From NCBI GenBank assembly GCA_038323575.1, contig JBBQHB010000014.1:11809-75808 (forward strand): DNA of 64,000 nucleotides. Reading direction: 5' to 3'. Positions 53,117 to 62,755 of the stretch are shown here, in pieces (position 1 is the stretch's first letter; every line of letters starts with the position of its first letter). Origin of the DNA: CAINVV01 sp038323575 (GTDB taxonomy: Bacteria; Bacteroidota; Bacteroidia; Bacteroidales; Prolixibacteraceae). The notes beneath the pieces are model-generated. The model did no database searches. It was not told where the DNA came from and worked only from the letters and a program-made list of their open reading frames with translations. The position numbers were made by a program, and so were the translations under genes.

Positions 53117-53866
53117 ATGGAAGAAATAATTCAGAACAGAAAGCCAATCATTCAGGTGAAGAATCTGGTAAAGAAATTCGGGAAATTTGTTGCCAACGAT
53201 CACCTGACTTTTGACGTTTATCCGGGCGAAATCTTTGGTTTCCTGGGTGCTAACGGGGCCGGCAAGACAACTGCTATCCGCATGATATGCGGGTTGCTTG
53301 AACCGACATCCGGAGAGTTGAAGGTTGCTGGCTATGACGGTTACCACGAACGGGAGAAGATCAAACGAAACATCGGTTATATGTCGCAGAAGTTTTCACT
53401 GTACGAGGATCTTACCATTTACGAAAATATACGTCTGTATGCCGGAATTTACGGCATCAGCCGGAAAGTCAGATTGGAAAAAACCGATGAACTCCTGAAG
53501 AAACTGAATCTGGAAGAGAGCCGCAACAAACTGGTGGGAGGTCTGCCTTTGGGCTGGAAACAGAAACTGGCTTTCTCGCTGGCAGTATTCCACAGTCCGA
53601 AAATTGTCTTCCTTGATGAACCTTCCGGAGGAGTTGACCCGCTCACAAGGCGCACATTCTGGGATCTGATCTATGAAGTGGCCCATCAGGGCATAACCAT
53701 ATTTGTCACGACCCATTACATGGATGAAGCCGAATATTGCGACAGGGTTGCCATCATGTCGGAAGGAAAAATAGTTGCACTCGACACACCGTCGGCGCTC
53801 AAGGCAGAATACCAGGCCGGGAGCATGGACGGGGTGTTTCTTAAAATAGCCCGGAATAAAGAATGA
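53117..53866 (+). CDS. ABC transporter ATP-binding protein, second
   Basis: A 249-residue ATPase. Walker A GANGAGKTTAIRM near 48, VGGLPLGWKQKLAFSLAV near 140-157 in the signature position (LxxG replaced by GLPLGWKQK, an altered C-loop), Walker B IVFLDEPSGGVDP near 163-175, H-loop TTHYMDEAEYCDRV near 198. It begins 10 bases behind the first ATPase. The altered C-loop suggests the two ATPases form an asymmetric pair. Confidence 0.93.
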   Translation: MEEIIQNRKPIIQVKNLVKKFGKFVANDHLTFDVYPGEIFGFLGANGAGKTTAIRMICGLLEPTSGELKVAGYDGYHEREKIKRNIGYMSQKFSLYEDLTIYENIRLYAGIYGISRKVRLEKTDELLKKLNLEESRNKLVGGLPLGWKQKLAFSLAVFHSPKIVFLDEPSGGVDPLTRRTFWDLIYEVAHQGITIFVTTHYMDEAEYCDRVAIMSEGKIVALDTPSALKAEYQAGSMDGVFLKIARNKE

Positions 53867-53902
53867 AGAAGTGACTAAATAAAATATAACTCAATAGAAA
53901 AA

Positions 53903-55009
53903 ATGAATCAGCTTCTCGGTTTTGTCAAAAAAGAGTTCACCCATATTTTCAGGGATACCAGGACCATGGTGATCCTGTTTGGAATTCCCATCATTCAGCT
54001 GATGCTGTTCGGCTATGTTATCACAACGGAAATCAAAGATGCCCGGATTGCCTTCCTCGACCATTCGAACGACAATGTTACCAGGGAGATCAAAAACAAA
54101 CTTCTTTCATCCGGTTACTTCAGGTTGGAAGCGAACCTCCAGCAGGAGAATGAGATCGATCCGATATTTAAGAAGGGAGATGTCAAACAGGTAGTTGTCT
54201 TCGAACATAATTTTGCCCAGAAACTGGAGCGCGAGGGGAAAGCTGATATCCAGGTGATTGCCGATGCCTCAGATCCAAATACAGCCCAAATGCTCTACAA
54301 CTACACCAATGGCATCGTTCAGGACTACACCAAAAAGAAATTTGCGGGATTTACCATTCCTGTCCAGATCAAAAGTGAGGTGAGGATGCTTTACAACGAA
54401 AACATGGTGGGCGCATTTATGTATGTTCCGGGCACGATGGCATTGATTCTGATGCTGATCTCAGCCATGATGACCTCCATCACCATCGCCCGGGAAAAGG
54501 AGATGGGAACCATGGAGATATTGCTGGTATCACCTTTAAAAGTGCCACATATCATTCTTGGGAAAGTAGCTCCCTATTTGCTGCTTTCTATCATAGATGC
54601 TTTCGTGGTTGTTTTTCTTGGAAATGTTGTTTTCGGGGTACCGATAAGGGGCAGTATCGTCTTGTTGGCGGCATTGGTTTTATTGTATATCTCAATGTCT
54701 CTTTCTTTGGGTATACTGATTTCCACTGTTGCCAACAGTCAGCAGGTAGCCTTGTTTATATCCGGTTTTGCCCTGATGTTGCCTACGATCCTGTTATCGG
54801 GCTTTATTTATCCAATCGAAAATATGCCTGTGCCCTTGCAGATTCTCAGCAATTTAATGCCGCCGCGTTGGTTTATTGATGCCATCAAGCAGGTGATGCT
54901 CAAAGGAAACGGGTTAGATTATATTTGGCCGAATATTTTGATATTGTGTGCGATGACTGCTTTCTTCCTGGGTTTAAGTGTCAGGAAATTTAAATTGAGA
55001 TTAGAATAA
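53903..55009 (+). CDS. ABC-2 type permease, first
   Basis: A 368-residue inner-membrane protein. One N-terminal helix near 22-42, a large periplasmic domain to about 175, then five helices. TIAREKEMGTMEILLVSPLK near 193-212 is the ABC-2 coupling helix pattern, and GFIYPIENMPVPLQILSNLM near 300-319 the C-terminal one. Paired with the next permease, YbhS/YbhR-like. Confidence 0.93.
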   Translation: MNQLLGFVKKEFTHIFRDTRTMVILFGIPIIQLMLFGYVITTEIKDARIAFLDHSNDNVTREIKNKLLSSGYFRLEANLQQENEIDPIFKKGDVKQVVVFEHNFAQKLEREGKADIQVIADASDPNTAQMLYNYTNGIVQDYTKKKFAGFTIPVQIKSEVRMLYNENMVGAFMYVPGTMALILMLISAMMTSITIAREKEMGTMEILLVSPLKVPHIILGKVAPYLLLSIIDAFVVVFLGNVVFGVPIRGSIVLLAALVLLYISMSLSLGILISTVANSQQVALFISGFALMLPTILLSGFIYPIENMPVPLQILSNLMPPRWFIDAIKQVMLKGNGLDYIWPNILILCAMTAFFLGLSVRKFKLRLE

Positions 55010-55016
55010 CTGCATT

Positions 55017-56135
55017 ATGAGAACAATATTATACCTACTCCAGAAAGAGTTTATACAGGTTTTCCGCAACAAAGCGATGTTGCCGATCATCTTCATCATG
55101 CCGCTTGTTCAGATGCTGGTACTGGTTTTTGCTGCCACCATGGAACTGAAAATGGTGGACATCACGGTAGTGGATCTTGATCTGAGTGAAACGTCAACCC
55201 GTCTGACTTCCAAAATCGAAGCCAGTAATTTTTTTCATGTAACACGCGCCCAGCTTTCACCTTCCGAAACGGATAAAATTTTGCTGAAAGGTACCAGCGA
55301 TGTGGTTGTAACCTTCCCGAAAGGATTTGAAACAGATCTCAAAAGAAATGACCAGGCTTCCGTTCAGATCCTGGTGGATGCCATCAACGGGTCAGCGGCA
55401 GAGCTGTCAAATGCTTACCTGCAGACAGTCATTGGTTCCTACAACATGAAAGTCAGGGCCGAGATGATGGGAGTGCCTAAATTCACTCCCCCGCAGCAGG
55501 TATCGGTAATCCCATCGTACTGGTATAACCCTGAACTGAATTTCAAGTTTTACATGGCTCCCGGGGTATTGGTGATTCTGGTTACCATTATCGGACTATT
55601 TCTCTCTTCCCTTAACCTGGTGAGGGAAAAGGAGATGGGAACGATTGAACAGCTGAATGTGACACCCATCAAAAAATATCATTTCATCATTGGGAAGATG
55701 ATGCCGTTTCTGATCATTGCCCTTTTGGATCTTACCTTCGGACTGTTGGTGGCAAAACTGGTATTCAACCTGCCTTTCAGGGGAAATATCCTCACTTTGT
55801 ATGTTTTTACCTCTATCTATCTTTTCCTGATTATGAGCATGGGCCTTTTTGTTTCGGCTATTTCGGACACCCAGCAACAGGTGTTATTTGTAGTTTTTTT
55901 CTTTATGATCGTCTTTATCATCATGAGTGGTCTTTTTACACCGGTCGAAAGCATGCCGTTATGGGCACAGTACCTGGATCTTATCAATCCGCTTTACTAC
56001 CTGATCCGGATTATCCGCAATGTTGTTTTGAAGGGTTCCGGACTTTTGGACATGACCAGGGAACTGATTAATCTGTCCGTTTATGGTATGATTATGTTCT
56101 CTTTGGCCGTATGGAGATACCGTAAAACTGTATAA
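55017..56135 (+). CDS. ABC-2 type permease, second
   Basis: A 372-residue paralogue of the preceding gene with the same plan. LNLVREKEMGTIEQLNVTPI near 200-219 and GLFTPVESMPLWAQYLDLIN near 304-323 are its versions of the two motifs. It starts 7 bases after the first permease. The two probably form a heterodimer that exports a lipid-soluble compound through HlyD and TolC. Confidence 0.93.
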   Translation: MRTILYLLQKEFIQVFRNKAMLPIIFIMPLVQMLVLVFAATMELKMVDITVVDLDLSETSTRLTSKIEASNFFHVTRAQLSPSETDKILLKGTSDVVVTFPKGFETDLKRNDQASVQILVDAINGSAAELSNAYLQTVIGSYNMKVRAEMMGVPKFTPPQQVSVIPSYWYNPELNFKFYMAPGVLVILVTIIGLFLSSLNLVREKEMGTIEQLNVTPIKKYHFIIGKMMPFLIIALLDLTFGLLVAKLVFNLPFRGNILTLYVFTSIYLFLIMSMGLFVSAISDTQQQVLFVVFFFMIVFIIMSGLFTPVESMPLWAQYLDLINPLYYLIRIIRNVVLKGSGLLDMTRELINLSVYGMIMFSLAVWRYRKTV

Positions 56136-56190
56136 TTTAGATATTTTTGTATCTTTCGTCCATCGAATCGGGTCAACTATTAACAATTTT

Positions 56191-58158
56191 ATGACAGTCA
56201 AAAAATATTATTATACACTGGCAATCAGTGTATTGATTCTTTTGCAGTTACCGGTATTTGCTGCCGTTTTCCCCGCTGCAGTGGAACGTAAATCCAAAAA
56301 TCCGGCCTCCATTCAGGACACCCTCTCCTGGAGTGTCTCTTTCATGAAAAAGGTATTCAACGGTTCCGGAGATTGGTTTATGACCAACCAGTCCTTTCAG
56401 AAATCGATCAAAGGTATCATTGATTATGCTGAAAATGATCCTGTTGATACGATTGTGGTCAACATGAACCAACTGCTTGCTGCGGATTCCATCCCCCTTA
56501 TCTTTAACCGCAAGGCGGAAAACATTCACTATAAAAGAGCCGTCCCCGGTTATCTCTCTGCTGATGATATAGAGCAGTTGGTTGAAACCCGCAGGAAAAC
56601 AGTCGCCGACAGTGTACGGAAGACCCTTATCCAGGTACCGGATTACTATCTGTCCGAGGGATTGTCAAAGGCCCCGCTTATTTCTGGAGGAGACCCGCAG
56701 CAAATGCTGGTCAGAATGGACCAGATCTTGCCTGCCGCGTTCAAAAATAAATTCAACAAGGGCTGGGAAAACATCCGATTACCGGCCGATGTAACAGGAG
56801 CCGAGATTGATACGCTCAGGGTTAGGTTGTATCGCTGGACCAGGCAAACCTACAATGATTCAATTCTGTTTTGCAAGCGGGATTCTTTGATGCATCAATA
56901 CCGTGAAGATTTCATTGTCCAGCTTTCAGCGGATGCTGCATCAAACAAAAAACACTACCTGGCGGCTAAAAACAGGGAGTACCTTAACATTTTCAATGAT
57001 GCAGAAGTAAGAAAGGTGAACGACTCAATCCGGATGGCCCTGCGTTATCTGACAGATATGGCGGCTGCTGATTCAACCCTGCTGACCGTTACCAATGTGA
57101 AAGGGACCCAGTCAAAAATCTGGACGGCAAATCACCCGATGACGCCAATGCGGATATTCCTGAAGAATGAACAAAACGATTCGCTCAGTGTGATACTTTA
57201 CAACAACGGGAAAGGCGGATTGCGGATGGTGATAGATGACGGGGTGAAATTCATACGTTTTTCCGAAACCCAGAAAAAGGAGATAACTTTCAATGCGAAA
57301 AAGCCGGATGGCAGTTTGCACAAGGTTAACCTGCGTAAGGTTGATCCCATACCATGGAAGTTTTTGGGTACCGGAACAATAGGATTTACCCAAACGGCTC
57401 TTTCGAACTGGGCAAAAGGGGGAGAAAGCTCATTTGCGATGTTGTTTATCGGCCGGTATACTGCCAACTACAGCAAGAAGAATATCAAGTGGGAAAACAT
57501 GGCTGAAATGCGGCTTGGAACCTTTTCATCCAAATCCAGGGGAATTGAGAAGAACGATGATAAGCTTGAGTTTCAGTCGCGGGTCGGATTCTCAGCATCT
57601 AAGAAGTGGTACTACTCATTCGAGTCCAATTTCAGGACGCAGATGGCGAAAGGCTATAAATTTCCTGATAAGGTGAACCCGATCTCTGCTTTTATGTCAC
57701 CTGCATATCTTACTTTCTCCATAGGGATGGATTACAAGCCAAACAAAAATTTCTCACTGTTCCTTTCCCCTCTCACTTCGAAAACGACCATTGTCATGGA
57801 TACCGCACTGATCGATCCTACCCATTTCGGGCTGGATGCAGGCAGAGCACGTTTGTGGGAACCCGGTGCAATCGTGAAATTGAACTGGCATTACATTATC
57901 AAGGATGACATTCTTTATGATACACGGGCTGAAATCTTCAATAACTACAGGTATCCGTTCCAAAAATTCAATGTTAACTGGGAGCAGACACTCGTGATGC
58001 AGATAACCCGGCACATCAATACCCGTATAAACACCCAGGTGATTTACGATTACAATGTCAAGTTCCCCATCAAGGACGAGACAGGCAAGACCATCGATCA
58101 AAAAGCAAAATGGCAGTTTAAGGAGCTGTTTACGATGGGGTTCAACTATAAATTCTAG
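56191..58158 (+). CDS. DUF3078-containing outer-membrane-type protein
   Basis: A 655-residue exported protein with signal peptide near 7-25 (YYTLAISVLILLQLPVFA). The first two-thirds is soluble and mostly helical (IEQLVETRRKTVADSVRKTL). From about residue 405 the DUF3078 beta region begins: GTIGFTQTALSNWAKGGESS near 401-420, with alternating strands to the end at GFNYKF, ending in Phe like an outer-membrane barrel. Function unknown. It is the last gene of the efflux operon by strand and spacing (55 bases); TATTTTTG at 56142-56149 could be its own -7 box. Its stop overlaps the convergent UbiA-type gene by 4 bases. Confidence 0.85.
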   Translation: MTVKKYYYTLAISVLILLQLPVFAAVFPAAVERKSKNPASIQDTLSWSVSFMKKVFNGSGDWFMTNQSFQKSIKGIIDYAENDPVDTIVVNMNQLLAADSIPLIFNRKAENIHYKRAVPGYLSADDIEQLVETRRKTVADSVRKTLIQVPDYYLSEGLSKAPLISGGDPQQMLVRMDQILPAAFKNKFNKGWENIRLPADVTGAEIDTLRVRLYRWTRQTYNDSILFCKRDSLMHQYREDFIVQLSADAASNKKHYLAAKNREYLNIFNDAEVRKVNDSIRMALRYLTDMAAADSTLLTVTNVKGTQSKIWTANHPMTPMRIFLKNEQNDSLSVILYNNGKGGLRMVIDDGVKFIRFSETQKKEITFNAKKPDGSLHKVNLRKVDPIPWKFLGTGTIGFTQTALSNWAKGGESSFAMLFIGRYTANYSKKNIKWENMAEMRLGTFSSKSRGIEKNDDKLEFQSRVGFSASKKWYYSFESNFRTQMAKGYKFPDKVNPISAFMSPAYLTFSIGMDYKPNKNFSLFLSPLTSKTTIVMDTALIDPTHFGLDAGRARLWEPGAIVKLNWHYIIKDDILYDTRAEIFNNYRYPFQKFNVNWEQTLVMQITRHINTRINTQVIYDYNVKFPIKDETGKTIDQKAKWQFKELFTMGFNYKF

Positions 58159-59012
58159 TAATACAACGAAAGAATTACGAAAGATGCAAAAATAACTCCT
58201 GCAATCCCGTTCGTGGTTCCAAATGCCAGGTTGACCCGGCTCAGGTCGTCGGCTTTCACGATGAGATGCTGGTAAACCATCAGGCCGCTAAAGAGGGCGG
58301 CACCGAGCCAGAAAATCCAGTCTGCCTCAAGTGTTAATCCGGCCATGACCACAAAAATGACGGTTATCACGTGCAAAAAGACCGAAATGCGAAGACCATT
58401 TTTCACGCCGACCAGTACAGGAATACTTTGCAGCCGGTATTGCCGGTCGAATTCAACATCCTGGCAGGCATAAATGATATCGAAGCCGCTCACCCAGAAA
58501 AACACAATTCCTGAAAACAACAACGGCGCAACGGCAAAAGATCCGGCTACAGCCAGCCAGGCACCGATAGGAGCCAGGGAAAGGCCAAGACTCAGCACAA
58601 AATGACACAAAGGGGTAATTCGTTTGGTAAAACTATAACCCAAAATAACGAACAAGGCAACGGGTGAAAGGGCAAAACAGAGGGGGTTGATCAGCCAGGT
58701 TACCATTCCGAAAAGCAGGGCATTGATAACGACAAATGCCAGCGCTTTCGGGGCAGATACCAATCCTGCAGGGATCTCCCGCCTGGCAGTACGCGGATTG
58801 GCTGCATCAAACCTGCGGTCGAGGTAACGGTTGAAGCCCATTGCAGCATTCCTGGCAAATACCATCGACAGGACGATTTCTACCAGTAATTTCCAGAAAT
58901 GAACCTGGTCAGTTACCATAATGGCCATGAAAAAACCGATCAGGGCAAAAGGCATGGCAAAGATCGTATGTTCGAATTTAACGAGACGGGCGTAAAGCAA
59001 TATTTTATTCAT
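58155..59012 (-). CDS. UbiA-family prenyltransferase, probably of the menaquinone futalosine route (MqnP-like)
   Basis: A 285-residue inner-membrane enzyme with eight or nine helices. NRYLDRRFDAANPRTARREI near 61-80 is the first Asp-rich motif (NxxxDxxxD); DIIYACQDVEFDRQY near 178-192 is the second (YxxxDxxxD). The RTARREIP form and length agree with the UbiA-like proteins of futalosine-pathway organisms. It joins a polyprenyl chain to an aromatic acid. Whether the acid is 1,4-dihydroxy-6-naphthoate cannot be told here as no other mqn gene is in view. Confidence 0.85.
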   Translation of the reverse strand: MNKILLYARLVKFEHTIFAMPFALIGFFMAIMVTDQVHFWKLLVEIVLSMVFARNAAMGFNRYLDRRFDAANPRTARREIPAGLVSAPKALAFVVINALLFGMVTWLINPLCFALSPVALFVILGYSFTKRITPLCHFVLSLGLSLAPIGAWLAVAGSFAVAPLLFSGIVFFWVSGFDIIYACQDVEFDRQYRLQSIPVLVGVKNGLRISVFLHVITVIFVVMAGLTLEADWIFWLGAALFSGLMVYQHLIVKADDLSRVNLAFGTTNGIAGVIFASFVILSLYY

Positions 59013-59016
59013 AAAA

Positions 59017-59058
59017 AAGTGACTAAAGTGACTAAAGTGAACTAAAGTGACTAAAGTT
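59017..59058. repeat. 9-bp array AAGTGACTA (left half of an inverted pair)
   Basis: AAGTGACTA repeated about four times (one unit lengthened to AAGTGAACTA), starting 4 bases upstream of the UbiA ATG. Confidence 0.9.
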
Positions 59059-59130
59059 ATTGAAACATCAAATTTAGTGGAATTTTGATATTTCGACCTT
59101 AATATTTCTTCAATTTAAGTACTTATCGTA

Positions 59131-59180
59131 ACTTTAGTCACTTTAGTCACTTTAGTCACTTTAGTCACTTTAGTTCACTT
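59131..59180. repeat. 9-bp array ACTTTAGTC (right half of an inverted pair)
   Basis: Five units of ACTTTAGTC with a final ACTTTAGTTCACTT, ending 4 bases before the SRPBCC ATG. It is the reverse complement of 59017-59058; about 70 AT-rich bases lie between. Confidence 0.9.
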
Positions 59181-59184
59181 CTCC

Positions 59185-59559
59185 ATGAAAGAATTCAAAA
59201 AACGCTACACCTTAAACGCCACCCCGCAGGATGTTTACAATGCGATGACCAATCCGCTGATGATTGAGATATGGACCGGCGAACCGGTTGCGATGAGTAC
59301 GGAACCCGGCAGTGAGTTTGAAATCTGGGATGGAGCCATCACGGGCGAGAACCTTGAATTTATCCAGGATAAGTTGATTGTTCAGAAATGGTTCTTTGGG
59401 GAAGATGAAGACTCTGTCGTCACCATCAAGCTGCATGCCGACAAAAAGGGAACCCAGGTTGAGTTGCATCAAACCAATATTCCGGACAATGCCTACGAAA
59501 ACATGGTAGAAGGTTGGGATGTGGATTATTTTGGCAACCTGAGGCAGTTGTACGAGTAG
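59185..59559 (+). CDS. START-like (AHSA1/SRPBCC) domain protein
   Basis: A 124-residue soluble protein. FKKRYTLNATPQDVYNAMTN near 4-23, then WDGAITGENLEFIQDKLIVQ near 48-67 and GWDVDYFGNLRQLYE at the end are the AHSA1-like single-domain pattern. Ligand-binding or chaperone-like roles are known in the family; no specific one can be assigned. It starts next to the inverted arrays. Confidence 0.82.
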   Translation: MKEFKKRYTLNATPQDVYNAMTNPLMIEIWTGEPVAMSTEPGSEFEIWDGAITGENLEFIQDKLIVQKWFFGEDEDSVVTIKLHADKKGTQVELHQTNIPDNAYENMVEGWDVDYFGNLRQLYE

Positions 59560-59700
59560 GCGCGGAGGACGGAGGACGACGGGACGACGGGATGACTGGA
59601 TGACTGGACGATTGGACGATTGGACGACGGGACGACGGGTTGACTGGACGATTGGACGACGGGTAGACGGGTCAGTCTTGAACGATTAGACCAAAGAACG
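59560..59700. repeat. 8-bp degenerate array (CGACGGGA / TGACTGGA / CGATTGGA)
   Basis: About 12 or more units, mixed among three forms, starting at the SRPBCC stop codon. GC-rich and imperfect. No gene. Confidence 0.85.
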
Positions 59701-59716
59701 AACGAATGATGGAAGT

Positions 59717-59759
59717 CCCGGAACCCGGAACCCGGAACCCGGAACCCGGAACCCGGAAC
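59717..59759. repeat. 7-bp perfect array CCCGGAA
   Basis: Six exact copies of CCCGGAA, ending 8 bases short of the GNAT stop. Related words (GGGTTCCGGG) recur at 62797-62815. Confidence 0.9.
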
Positions 59760-59767
59760 TGCTTCCT

Positions 59768-60274
59768 CTACCTTGGGCTAATCCGTAGCCGCATCAGGTA
59801 ATCGTCCATCACATACCCGCTTCCGATATCACTGACCACCTCGCCGTACTTCTCAAATCCCATCTTTTCATAGGCAGCGATGGAACCCAGGTTGTTTTTG
59901 TTGACAGTCAGGGTAATGAAATCGGTTCCGTTGGCTTTGCACCTGGCAATGAGAAAATCCATTCCGGCATGGCCTATTCCTTTCCCCCGCTCGGTGCAAA
60001 GGAGATATAATTTACTTAGAAACAATTCGTTGTGCTTTTGAATGATCCCGATATATCCTACCGGCAGCCCTTCGGAGATGATCAGAAAATATTCGTATCC
60101 TTCGGTATTGATTTGTGAGGTGATGGCCTTCTGGGTCTGGTACTTCCCCAGCATGTAACTCACCTGATCCTCCCCGATGATCGGAGCATAATGATCGAAC
60201 CAGATGACTTTTGCGAGACCAACAACCTGGCTGATCTCTGTTTCATTTAATACAGGATTGATTTGAACGTTCAT
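59768..60274 (-). CDS. GNAT-family N-acetyltransferase
   Basis: A 168-residue acetyltransferase. FLSKLYLLCTERGKGIGHAG near 90-109 contains the acetyl-CoA binding R/Q-x-x-G-x-G/A motif (RGKGIG), and ITLTVNKNNLGSIAAYEKMG near 122-141 the last beta strand and helix. Substrate unknown. It starts 2 bases after the pheT stop on the same strand, so it is probably cotranscribed with pheT. Confidence 0.9.
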   Translation of the reverse strand: MNVQINPVLNETEISQVVGLAKVIWFDHYAPIIGEDQVSYMLGKYQTQKAITSQINTEGYEYFLIISEGLPVGYIGIIQKHNELFLSKLYLLCTERGKGIGHAGMDFLIARCKANGTDFITLTVNKNNLGSIAAYEKMGFEKYGEVVSDIGSGYVMDDYLMRLRISPR

Positions 60275-60276
60275 TT

Positions 60277-62733
60277 TTATCTGATTTGAGCGCCTAACTC
60301 TCTTTTGAAAGCATTGATGAGTTTTTCCATTGTTTTTTCTATTTGCTTGTCGTTAAGGGTTTTGGAGTCATCCCTTAGCAGGAAACTTACAGCATATGAT
60401 TTCTTCCCTTCCGGCAGGTGCTCTCCTTCGTAAACATCGAAAATAGAGACTGATTTCAACAGTTCTTTTTCGGTGCGCAGTGCCCACATTTTAATGGTAC
60501 TGAAGGTCACTTCACGGTCGACCAGCAATGCGAGATCCCTCTTTACCTCAGGAAATTTCGGAAGAGGAGTATAGGCAACCTTGTGCTTTTTGATGGCATT
60601 GAGCAGCAATGTCCAGTGAATGTCGGCATAATACACCTCCGTCTGAAGTCCGCTTTGCTTCAGGATATTTCTACTGAGAATACCCACCTGGGCAATCTTC
60701 TGGTTGTTGCAGGAATAAGCGATTCCTTCGGCATATAAATCTGAAGTGAAGTGCTCAATCTGGCAGCTTTCAGCCCGGATACCAAGTCTTGACAATATCT
60801 TTTCAAGGTAACTTTTAAGCGTATAGAAACTGGTTGGCTGGGCTTTGGCGATCCAATTCCCGTTTTCTTTGCTGCCTGTCAGCCAAAGGCCGATATGTTC
60901 CTCTTCCTTGTAGTTTTTTACCGGGTTGGAATAGGTTTTGGATCCGTCAAAGAAATAAACATTGCCGAATTCGTACAGTTTCAGGTCGGAGTTTCTGAAG
61001 TTGGTGTTCCTCAATATAGTTTCAAGTCCGCCGAAAAGCAGAGTCTGACGCATCACGTTCAGGTCGGAACTGAGCGGGTTGAACAACTTAACGCTGTTCT
61101 CCTCCCTGAACGTGCCTGGCTGTTCGTACCAGGTAGATTTCGTGAGCGAATTGCACATGATTTCGTTGAAACCATTTGCAGTCAGCATCTCTGAAACAAG
61201 ATTCTGCAGTTTCTGCTTGTCGGGATGACCGGCATGCTGAAGCGTAGATTTTATGGCTGTTCCGGCCTCTACATTGTTGTAACCGTAGATTCTCAGAATT
61301 TCTTCAATCACATCGGCTTCCCTGCGCACATCCACACGGTAAGGAGGTACAGAAAGTTCAAGCGTTGATTCATCTTCGGCAGTAATTTTAATCTCCAGCG
61401 AAGCGATGATATTTTTGATCTGTCCTTTCGGGATCTCTTTACCGATCAGCCGTGCGATGTTCCGGTAACTTACCGTAACCGGGAAGGCTTCCAGCGCGGC
61501 AGGATCTGCCACGATATCAACGATATCGGAGGCAATTTCGCCGCCTGCGAGTTCGCAGATCAGCAGGGCAGCCCGTTTGAGGGCATAGATGGTCCCGTTG
61601 GGATCAATGCCGCGTTCAAAGCGGAAAGAGGCATCTGTGTTCAGTCCATGGCGCCGGGCGGTTTTACGGATATATACAGGGTTAAACAAGGCGCTTTCAA
61701 GAAACATAGCTGTCGTCTCGTTTTTGATGCCAGAGTCAATCCCGCCGAATACGCCGCCGATACACATCCCTTCTGATGCATTGCAGATCATCAGGTCTTT
61801 TTCGTCGAGCGAACGCTCCACTTCATCCAGGGTACGGAATTTGGTGCCGGCAGGCATCGTTTTCACCACCACCTTGTTTCCTTTGATTGCCGATAAGTCA
61901 AAAGCGTGCAGCGGCTGGCCTGTTTCAAACAGGATGTAATTGGTGATGTCGACCACGTTGTTGATCGGTTTGAGGCCGATGACCCGGAGCCGGTTTTTCA
62001 GCCACTCGGGTGATTCTTTGACAGTGATCCCGGAGATGGAGACGCCGGCGTACCTGGCACATGCTTCCGGATTTTCGACAGTAACCGCCACAGGATGGGT
62101 GCGTTTTCCGACTTTGAAAGCATCCACCGAAGGTTTGGTGTAGCTGATCTCCTGTGACTGGCTCAAAAAAGCGGCCAGGTCGCGGGCTACGCCGATGTGG
62201 GAGGCGCTGTCGATGCGGTTGGGCGTCAGGTCGACCTCCAGGCAAAAGTCGCTTTCTACGTCGAAATAAGCCGAAGCAGGCGTTCCCGGCAGGGCGGCAG
62301 GATCCAGGACCATGATGCCGTTGTGGTCGTTGCCGAGGCCGATTTCATCCTCTGCGCAGATCATTCCCGCGGAGACCTCCCCTCGTATTTTTGATTTCTG
62401 TATGGTAAAGGATTCATCTCCCTTGTACAAAGTGGTGCCGACAGTCGCAACGATAACTTTCTGACCCGCGGCTACATTCGGAGCGCCGCAAACGATGGGT
62501 GCAACTTCTCCGTTGCCCAGGTCGACTGTGGTGATGCTGAGGTGATCCGACCCGGGGTGTTTTTCGCAGGTAAGCACTTCACCGACTACCAGTCCTTTCA
62601 ATCCTCCTTTGACGGATTCAACTTCCTCCACGTTTCCGGTCTCCAGACCCAATTGTGTCAGCAGTGCAGCAATTTCCTGAGGGTTCAGGGATGTATCCAG
62701 GTAATCTTTCAGCCACTTGTAAGAGATGTTCAT
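60277..62733 (-). CDS. pheT: Phenylalanyl-tRNA synthetase beta subunit
   Basis: An 818-residue protein of full family length. Order: N-terminal OB fold (GLVVGEVLTCEKHPGSDHLS near 48-67), B3/B4 editing domain (EVDLTPNRIDSASHIGVARD near 165), B5 domains (VSVPPYRVDVRREADVIEEI-like near 455), catalytic-like core, and C-terminal anticodon domain (FPEVKRDLALLVDREVTFST near 725). It works with PheS, which is not in the window. A strong promoter precedes it. Confidence 0.96.
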   Translation of the reverse strand: MNISYKWLKDYLDTSLNPQEIAALLTQLGLETGNVEEVESVKGGLKGLVVGEVLTCEKHPGSDHLSITTVDLGNGEVAPIVCGAPNVAAGQKVIVATVGTTLYKGDESFTIQKSKIRGEVSAGMICAEDEIGLGNDHNGIMVLDPAALPGTPASAYFDVESDFCLEVDLTPNRIDSASHIGVARDLAAFLSQSQEISYTKPSVDAFKVGKRTHPVAVTVENPEACARYAGVSISGITVKESPEWLKNRLRVIGLKPINNVVDITNYILFETGQPLHAFDLSAIKGNKVVVKTMPAGTKFRTLDEVERSLDEKDLMICNASEGMCIGGVFGGIDSGIKNETTAMFLESALFNPVYIRKTARRHGLNTDASFRFERGIDPNGTIYALKRAALLICELAGGEIASDIVDIVADPAALEAFPVTVSYRNIARLIGKEIPKGQIKNIIASLEIKITAEDESTLELSVPPYRVDVRREADVIEEILRIYGYNNVEAGTAIKSTLQHAGHPDKQKLQNLVSEMLTANGFNEIMCNSLTKSTWYEQPGTFREENSVKLFNPLSSDLNVMRQTLLFGGLETILRNTNFRNSDLKLYEFGNVYFFDGSKTYSNPVKNYKEEEHIGLWLTGSKENGNWIAKAQPTSFYTLKSYLEKILSRLGIRAESCQIEHFTSDLYAEGIAYSCNNQKIAQVGILSRNILKQSGLQTEVYYADIHWTLLLNAIKKHKVAYTPLPKFPEVKRDLALLVDREVTFSTIKMWALRTEKELLKSVSIFDVYEGEHLPEGKKSYAVSFLLRDDSKTLNDKQIEKTMEKLINAFKRELGAQIR

Positions 62734-62755
62734 TCGATATGATTTTTTTGTGGGG

